Shown here one piece after another: positions 58,451 to 64,000 of a stretch of DNA of 64,000 nucleotides. This stretch comes from Flaccisagitta enflata. Its lineage: Eukaryota; Chaetognatha; Sagittoidea; Aphragmophora. The notes under the pieces were generated by a model, which was not told the origin of the DNA, searched no databases, and saw nothing but the letters and a program-made list of their open reading frames with translations. Location: NCBI GenBank assembly GCA_965153355.1, contig OZ231126.1, forward strand, positions 68,944,001 through 69,008,000, read 5' to 3'. Positions within the stretch are counted from its first letter, which is position 1, and each line of letters begins with the position of its first letter. Position numbers and translations under genes: made by a program.

Positions 58451-58869
58451 AACAAGTCATCCAAGGATTGCACATGGTCAGCGGTACCCGATGCCCTGCA
58501 TGGAGTGATAGCTGAAGAAGTGGAGTGAGAGCAGGGCAGCGGCCCCAAAGGGCCGATGTCCTGTAGAACACAGGGGTGAATTTCCATATATCCTGAGAGG
58601 GCATATTTGTGGCCTTTGGAGCAATTTTCCATAATATTCAATGGGAATATTGCATTTTTTCAATTTTTCATCAATTTGCCATGTTATTCAATGGGAATTT
58701 CACATTTTTTTCATTTTTCGTCAATTTCCAATTTTATTCAATGGGAAGTTTGCATTTTATCAATTTCCCATGATATTCAATAGGGAAGCGTCGGGGGGGG
58801 GGGGGACGGGCACAAAGATGGACTTATGGAAATTAACCCCTTGTCCTACAGGACATCGGCCCTTTGGGG
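58451..58869 (+). mobile_element. Family 2 tandem-core element (TATTCAATGGGAA core)
   Basis: The left end is complete: AACAAGTCATCCAAGGATTG + CACATGGTCAGCGGTACCCG, then GGGCAGCGGCCCCAAAGGGC. The core is four ~50-bp TATTCAATGGGAA units (58630-58785), then a G run. The right arm stops inside the inner terminus (GGACATCGGCCCTTTGGGG). Confidence 0.8.
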
Positions 58870-58886
58870 AAAAGTAGATGAATGCT

Positions 58887-59095
58887 AACAAGTCATCCAA
58901 GGATTGCACATGGTCAGCGGTACCCGATGCCCTGCTTGGAGTGATTAGCTGAAGAATTGGAGTGAGAGCAGGGCAGCGGCCCCAAAGGGCCGATGTCCTG
59001 TAGGACACAGGAGTGAATTTCCAGACGTTCTGAGAGGGCATATTTGAGGCCTTGGTAGCAAATTTTCATGTTATTCAATAGGAATTTCAAAATTC
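58887..59095 (+). repeat. Family 2 left end, second copy in tandem
   Basis: AACAAGTCATCCAAGGATTG begins again 18 bp after the previous copy and runs through TAGGACACAGGAGTGAATTT. It has no right arm before the LINE tail. Confidence 0.75.
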
Positions 59096-59099
59096 GTTT

Positions 59100-59592
59100 G
59101 GATCCAAGAAGGCAAATTTTTTGGCACATATGTAGGTCCAGGGTGCCAGGGATTTTCGCCAGGTAGTCTACCAGGTTCTTTGTTACAGCCCCTAACTCCT
59201 CAACGATGGCAGCTACAATATCTTCTTTAACCCCCCACATTCTTTCTAACTCCACCCGCAGTCCCCCATACTATTACCCCATAGTATTTTGATAATTTCT
59301 CCATTTCCTTCTTATTCACGTTAGCATCCACAGGGTAGGAAATATCAATAATAAAGGCCTTTTTGTTTGCCACATCCTTGATTATAAGGTCCGGACGGTT
59401 GATGTTGTTATAAATTGATCATAAATGATTTCTACATTGTTTCTGAGCACAACATCCATAGATTTGTGCTGGAACCAGTTGTCACCCGATTCCATTTTGA
59501 AGTGTTGTAGGGCTTTGAAATGAATATATTGGCAGATGTTGTTATGACGTGTAAGGTACTCGCGTTTAGCCAAAGTATCACAGCTTTAAAAT
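59100..59592 (-). pseudogene. C-terminal remnant of a LINE with a restriction-like endonuclease motif
   Basis: The minus strand gives TLAKREYLTRHNNICQYIHF with a His/Cys pattern (about 59530-59592). After a frame change it gives NRPDLII...AFIIDISYPVDANV...KKEMEKL (about 59290-59400). After a stop and another frame change it gives a GAVTKNL...YLAKIPG...MCQKICLLGSKRIL tail (about 59105-59230). The PD...(D/E)xK-like arrangement RPD...IDIS...K and the conserved tail resemble the C-terminus of LINEs with a restriction-like endonuclease. No reverse-transcriptase core remains. The family assignment is from remembered motif layout and is tentative. Confidence 0.6.
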
Positions 59593-59599
59593 CACAATC

Positions 59600-60060
59600 C
59601 TCATGCAGTTATACGGTTGAATACAAGAACAAAATCTCACGAGGGATACTCATTACTGAAAAGCGAATAGACCGACGGACTTTCAGAGGCGCCGTGTAAG
59701 TGAGAAATCGATAAGGTACACGGAAGCCACAAAAACATGAGCATCATGTTGTGACTAATCAAAGGAAAACAGTGGTTATGATTAATTTGGCTTCGTCCCA
59801 CTTTTCTTCTTTTTAATACCATTTCATAATTAGATTTCAAAACGCATAACTGTTATTCATTTCGCCTGTTTGATTAAATCCTCGCCGCCAAAAATAGAAA
59901 CACGATTGAACCACAGAACTTTTGCAGTACGTAGTTATACAACGTTGTCGGTGCTTTGACGCGCTGTACATCATTCATCTGTTGACAAGCTGTATACATG
60001 ATTATGCCCTAATCAGAGTTATAGAGCGTTAGAAAATTTACCTATTCGTTTTATTCCATT
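59600..60060. other. Unassigned sequence
   Basis: No gene or repeat recognised. Confidence 0.35.
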
Positions 60061-60439
60061 TTTTTAGTTGCATGCTAAGGGACTCTACACCACTTTTTCC
60101 GTCGCGTCGGTCAGTTGGTCAGTCACATCTTTTCATGTTTTCACTGCTCCTGCCCAAATGGTCTCTAGTAAGGCCTTGCGGGTTTGGCCGTGAGAAGGCC
60201 GAGGCTCGGTTTTGAGGCCAAACCCGAAATTCGGTTTTGCTTACAAAACCGACCTTGTTTTCTAGGAGTTTTTTGCTTCTATATCATTCTTTCAAACCCG
60301 AGGAAAGGTTTTGGGGTATTCCGAACCCGAACCGAAACCGAGGAAAAAAACGCCATATGCAAGGCCTTAGTCTCTAGACCTCAAAAAAGGCCCCTGCCCA
60401 CCCGCACACGACTGGGGTAGCTGTGTATCCGACCAGGTT
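60061..60439 (-). mobile_element. Family 1 element, copy I, split by a hAT-like MITE
   Basis: In minus orientation the 3' end is TTTTTAGTTGCATGCTAAGG + GACTCTACACCACTTTTTCC and the 5' part CCCGCACACGACTGGGGTAG + CTGTGTATCCGACCAGGTT. Removing 60169-60377 rejoins TGCCCAAATGGTCTCTAG with ACCTCAAAAAAGGCCCCTGC, which matches the order in copy D (read in reverse). Confidence 0.7.
60169..60369. mobile_element. hAT-like MITE (201 bp) with exact 8-bp target duplication
   Basis: Perfect 11-bp inverted ends TAAGGCCTTGC / GCAAGGCCTTA. GTCTCTAG is duplicated directly on both sides (60161-60168 and 60370-60377) and fits nTnnnnAn. The interior is GGTTTTGAGGCC- and AACCCGA-rich. No coding capacity. Confidence 0.88.
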
Positions 60440-60488
60440 AAGATGGAGGATTGCCAAATGCGGACTCAAATCTAACTAACAATCTCAT

Positions 60489-60489
<1 letters not shown>

Positions 60490-60579
<90 letters not shown>
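60490..60579. repeat. (CT)n microsatellite
   Basis: Pure CT tract. Confidence 0.97.
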
Positions 60580-60584
<5 letters not shown>

Positions 60585-60589
60585 TTTGT

Positions 60590-62585
60590 TTCATTTTTGA
60601 ATATTCTTTACATTTACCTCTAAAGCCTTCCATCATTATCACGGAAAAAAACCGCCATTCTATACATATACAGTCAGTGGACAAAACACTATATGTATTT
60701 ATAACATACCATTGATTTAGTTTGCTTTAAAAAAAACTAAATAGTGAGAGATGTGCCCAGCACACTACTGAACACTTCTCCACCGATCAGTGCCGCAGAC
60801 ACTCGAGTATGATTAAATTGCTATATTGGAACAGCGCCCCAGCGTGGCCAGCATATCAGCCAGTATCAAGATTCATCAAAGGGCGATTTTTCTTTCTCTT
60901 TTTGTGCGCCCATCAGAGGAGCCGATTCTGTTTTGCAGCCGCGAAGCATAAAAAATCCGGCATAAGCTACCGCACTACTGTTAAATTCATAGGCTAACTA
61001 TGGCAAAAAAAAAAAAAAAAAACCGAACAGTTACTTCTTTTGCTCATAAATCCTTTGAAAATTCACCCAGTGTGCTGAAATTTTTACTGAAGTTACTTTT
61101 TAGTATCGTTAAGCATCACTGAAAAAATCAATGACCTGCTCTAAATAGTTTGAGAATTATAAAATTTTTAAAAGTGCTTGTCAAAAGATCCGAAATTCAA
61201 TGTACACACATAAGAATTTACTAAGAATGAATAAACAAACTTAGAAAAACCATACTAAATCTAGTCCGATTTTGATGAAATTTTAACTGGAAGTAGACCA
61301 CATTGTTAGCAGGCTGTGATAAAAATTTCATTACAAAACTCCGATTTTTTTAGCAGAAACAGCATGTTTTCTAAAGCTTTTTTTGTGGTTTTTAAAATAA
61401 AGTAAATGAAGATGAAATCTGAAATATAAATCGATGCCAAGGCCAGAGTTTTCTACCAATTATCATGATTTTTTAACTGGGAACTTTTATACATATGATT
61501 CATATCCAGTAAAATTTTTGTGAAGATTGAAGCATTTTTAGTCCCCCAAATTGCAAAAATATTCTAACAGGTAGCAGAATATTTCTTATCCTGAGCAAGC
61601 TTACAATCAACCATTATCTACCCCACTAGACTTTATCTGAGGAGATGCAAATTTTGCCTAGTATTAGTAAATATTACCATCAGACTACAGTTCAAAAATC
61701 ATAACAAAACTCCCAAAACTTTTTGCACAATGCCAATTTTACTAAAAATGGTATTATTTTGATTTAGGATAAACGTCATCTCTGGCAGTCCAAAAAAGAG
61801 GTGACTTCAGTAAAAACGTGATATCAGCTAAAGTTTTCAACGGATTTTGATGAAATTTTAGCCAGACATAGTCCATATCATGGTTATCATTCACCGTAAA
61901 TTTTATGCAAATTGGTCAACATCTTCATACTTTTTTGCTCTCTCAAAAGTTGTTCGGGTTTTTTTTTACCATAGTTATGGACCATACAAAGGCTTTTCCC
62001 GTCCTAAAACTCTCTTCCCCATATCAGTCTACAATGAACATTCTGTCCGCCTCTAAGAGGTGGTATATGCAATCCCTATACATTTACCTGGCCTGATTGT
62101 AGAGATGGGGCTGTGATGTAAAAGGCCACACGTACACCTGGGCAGGAGTGGTGGTATCTAAATATATTTGAACTTTCCTCAAGAGTAAGGCAAGGACTAT
62201 GGTTGGCTTATGGAAGGGCCCGGGCCCGGGGCTTTCACTCAGCGAGTCGAATAGGCCTCGGGGCAGCAGCGACTACGGACGAGCAGAGTACACAACATTC
62301 CGACTCATCGGTGAAATTTTTTTGAATACAAATAAATCGTAATTGTGCTAAGTTACGAAAAATGAAAATGAATTTATTCTCCGAACACATGGGGCATGGG
62401 GGAATGACGATTTTACAATAGAATTTATCGGAAGGATTACAAATAAGCCATTTATCCAAATCAGTAGTTAGACACAATATACAATGATACAGAGGTGATA
62501 GAAATATTTAGGAAATTGCATTCATTGAGCACGTTGATGGAAGCTTGTCGATTATGTAACCCGAAAGAAGTTGTGACTTCTTGTG
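60590..62585. other. Unassigned AT-rich sequence with a diverged repeated phrase
   Basis: GATTTTGATGAAATTTTAAC (61269) and GATTTTGATGAAATTTTAGC (61845) with similar surroundings suggest an old dispersed or tandem repeat. (A)18 at 61004. The minus frame 62235-62477 has several Cys but no recognised domain. Confidence 0.4.
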
Positions 62586-62589
62586 GAAG

Positions 62590-62722
62590 AGTTTGAGTTG
62601 AAGTTGAGGTTATTGTTGAGTTTGCTGTGTTTGTTTTGGTTGTTATTGTTGTTGTTACCGTTGTTGTGAGTTTGTTGCTGAGTTTGTTGTTGAGTTTGAA
62701 TTGCTGTTGTTGTTGTTTAACA
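62590..62722. repeat. TTG/GTT-rich imperfect microsatellite
   Basis: GTTGTTGTT with GAGTTTGTTGC interruptions. Confidence 0.85.
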
Positions 62723-64000
62723 TTTGTTTTCCCCCTTATGATTTCCCGTCCGCCTTGGAGTTGAAGAATAACGTGAATGGCCCCGGTAAATAATGGTGCT
62801 GCGTGGTAGGCGGTGGGAGAAATCTAGGAGAGGGAATTATAGATACAGATGACATATTTGAGGAAAGACCAAGTGGTTGTTTCCACTTACTTAATCCAAT
62901 TAACTTTGGGCTTTTATCACAGTCCACTCAAATGAGCCCAACACGCACAATGATAAGATACATCAAGCCTTTTTTAACATGTTGACAAGTTCAAGCAAAT
63001 CAACGGCGATCTAGGGTTCACATCTCACATTCAAATATGCTTTTTGTTCAAAGATTCAACAGACAAATCTATTCATACAATTTCTTTGTTTGTTTTAAGA
63101 GCAATAAAGAGAGGAAGTTTATTGCTACCCGGGTGGAACGGCTGGGCCCGACAAAATTTTCAGCTGCCTACAAGCTAGATTTTCTTACCACCTCCTGCCT
63201 ACAAAACACCTTGCTAAATCTATACATACTTATATCCAAAACATTGGAAAATAGTGTAAAAAACAACTTTTTGTAGTACCATGATGATAAATTGTTTAGA
63301 TTTATCATTGCATGTAGATTGTAATTATTACTATATGATATGGCAAATAAAATGGAAACATTTGTAGACATTAGTAAGAATTTTGATATCTTATGACAAA
63401 TCTTTTTAATGATTTTTGGGTTTTTCTTCATTTTCTTTTAGTTATCATTTTTTTTCTCTTGTTTCCTTGCCTACAAAATCAGTTAGCTGCCTACAAGCAA
63501 TGCTTGCGTGCTTGGGCACTTTGTCGTACCCTGGGAACGGGTTGAGCCAGGGTTTTGAGGCAGTGACCAGGGTCAAAGCCAAATTTTGTGGCCCTAGCCT
63601 GTTGGATCAGATACTGTCTATGTTTAGGGTATGAATATTTCATTTTTGATATTTTTTCTCCAATCCGGTGGCTTTGAATGCTAGAGGTTTTAAAAACATC
63701 ATTACTGTAATTGAATGATTTTTAGATATACTCATTCATACTTATCAATTTGCAAGATTGATACGATCTTTCTTCGTTCAATAGAATGATGAAAACTTTG
63801 ACGCTGAGAAAGGTTCTTTTCTTGTTTAAAAAAGTTTTTGACGTGCATGATTAAAAAAACTGCAATATGCAAATGAGGTTTTCATCTACCAAGACTAGAA
63901 ATGAAATGGTAGTGGGATGCTGCAGATATGGATGGGGCCTGTAAGCCCCTGAACACCCGTCCACCACGATATTGTGATTTGTGACCCGTCACTCGTTCTT
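62723..64000. other. Unassigned sequence to the window end
   Basis: CAGCTGCCTACAAGC (63162) and TAGCTGCCTACAAGC (63485) are direct repeats within otherwise unassigned sequence. No gene recognised. Confidence 0.35.

Noticed and set aside
62235-62477. 80-codon Cys-containing minus-strand frame
   Set aside because: Cysteine spacing fits no domain I know, and it lies in unassigned sequence without other gene signals.

Overview
This is a eukaryotic, almost certainly metazoan, non-coding and very repeat-rich window. The evidence is animal-type retrotransposon remnants (an APE-endonuclease LINE, a second 5'-truncated LINE of the same kind, a LINE tail with a restriction-like endonuclease motif, a BEL/Pao reverse-transcriptase fragment), hAT-like and TA-target MITEs, and very long dinucleotide microsatellites. 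A marine invertebrate is my guess, but nothing here fixes the phylum. I found no convincing host protein-coding exon, tRNA, rRNA or CRISPR array. Nearly all long open frames are translations of microsatellites or minisatellites.

Layout. 0-6 kb: (CAA)n, (TG)n, (GA)n and (GAAA)n arrays plus a 307-bp hAT-like foldback MITE with an exact 8-bp target duplication (3198-3504). 6.9-12.4 kb: a large inverted-repeat structure whose arms are packed with the palindrome GTTTATAAAC. 13.1-15.9 kb: a truncated LINE, a 12-copy ~108-bp minisatellite and a BEL/Pao fragment. 15.8-17.5 kb: a tandem-repeat-core element with about 67 copies of a 14-bp unit. 18.4-22.0 kb: a second copy of a dispersed repeat seen at 8.99-10.1 kb, broken by two TA-flanked elements whose empty target sites survive in the first copy. 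22.3-29.7 kb: nested tandem-core elements, microsatellites and a ~46-copy 29-bp satellite. 32.8-35.7 kb: a cluster of terminal-inverted-repeat elements with tandem cores. 35.7-40.6 kb: a nearly full-length LINE (minus strand), disabled by two stops and an 0.8-kb insertion. 41-45 kb: a 440-bp (GA)n tract, a (GAAT)n tract and a 779-bp hAT-like MITE with an exact 8-bp target duplication. 45.6-48.3 kb: two tandem-core elements. 49-60 kb: microsatellites, more MITEs, tandem-core elements and a LINE tail. 60.6-64 kb: mostly unassigned AT-rich sequence.

The most interesting signal is two repeat families that act as carriers of tandem repeats. Family 1 has a fixed 5' end (CAAGGCCAACACC or CAAGGCCGGATAC, then AGTCGCGTGCG) and a fixed 3' end (a GACGGACC-type tract, then the 18-bp palindrome AGTCGCGTGCACGCGACT and AAAAA). 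Between these ends sit completely different minisatellites in different copies. The architecture recalls Helentron-associated/DINE-1-like elements, but no Rep-helicase is present. Family 2 has long composite inverted ends (AAGTCATCCAAGGATTGCAC...GGTCAGCGGTACCC...GGGCAGCGGCCCC...TCCTGTAGAACACAGGGG) and likewise carries at least six unrelated tandem cores, like a foldback element. Family 2 copies are nested inside family 1 copies and inside the LINE. MITEs are in turn inserted into family 1 copies, which gives a readable relative chronology of insertions.
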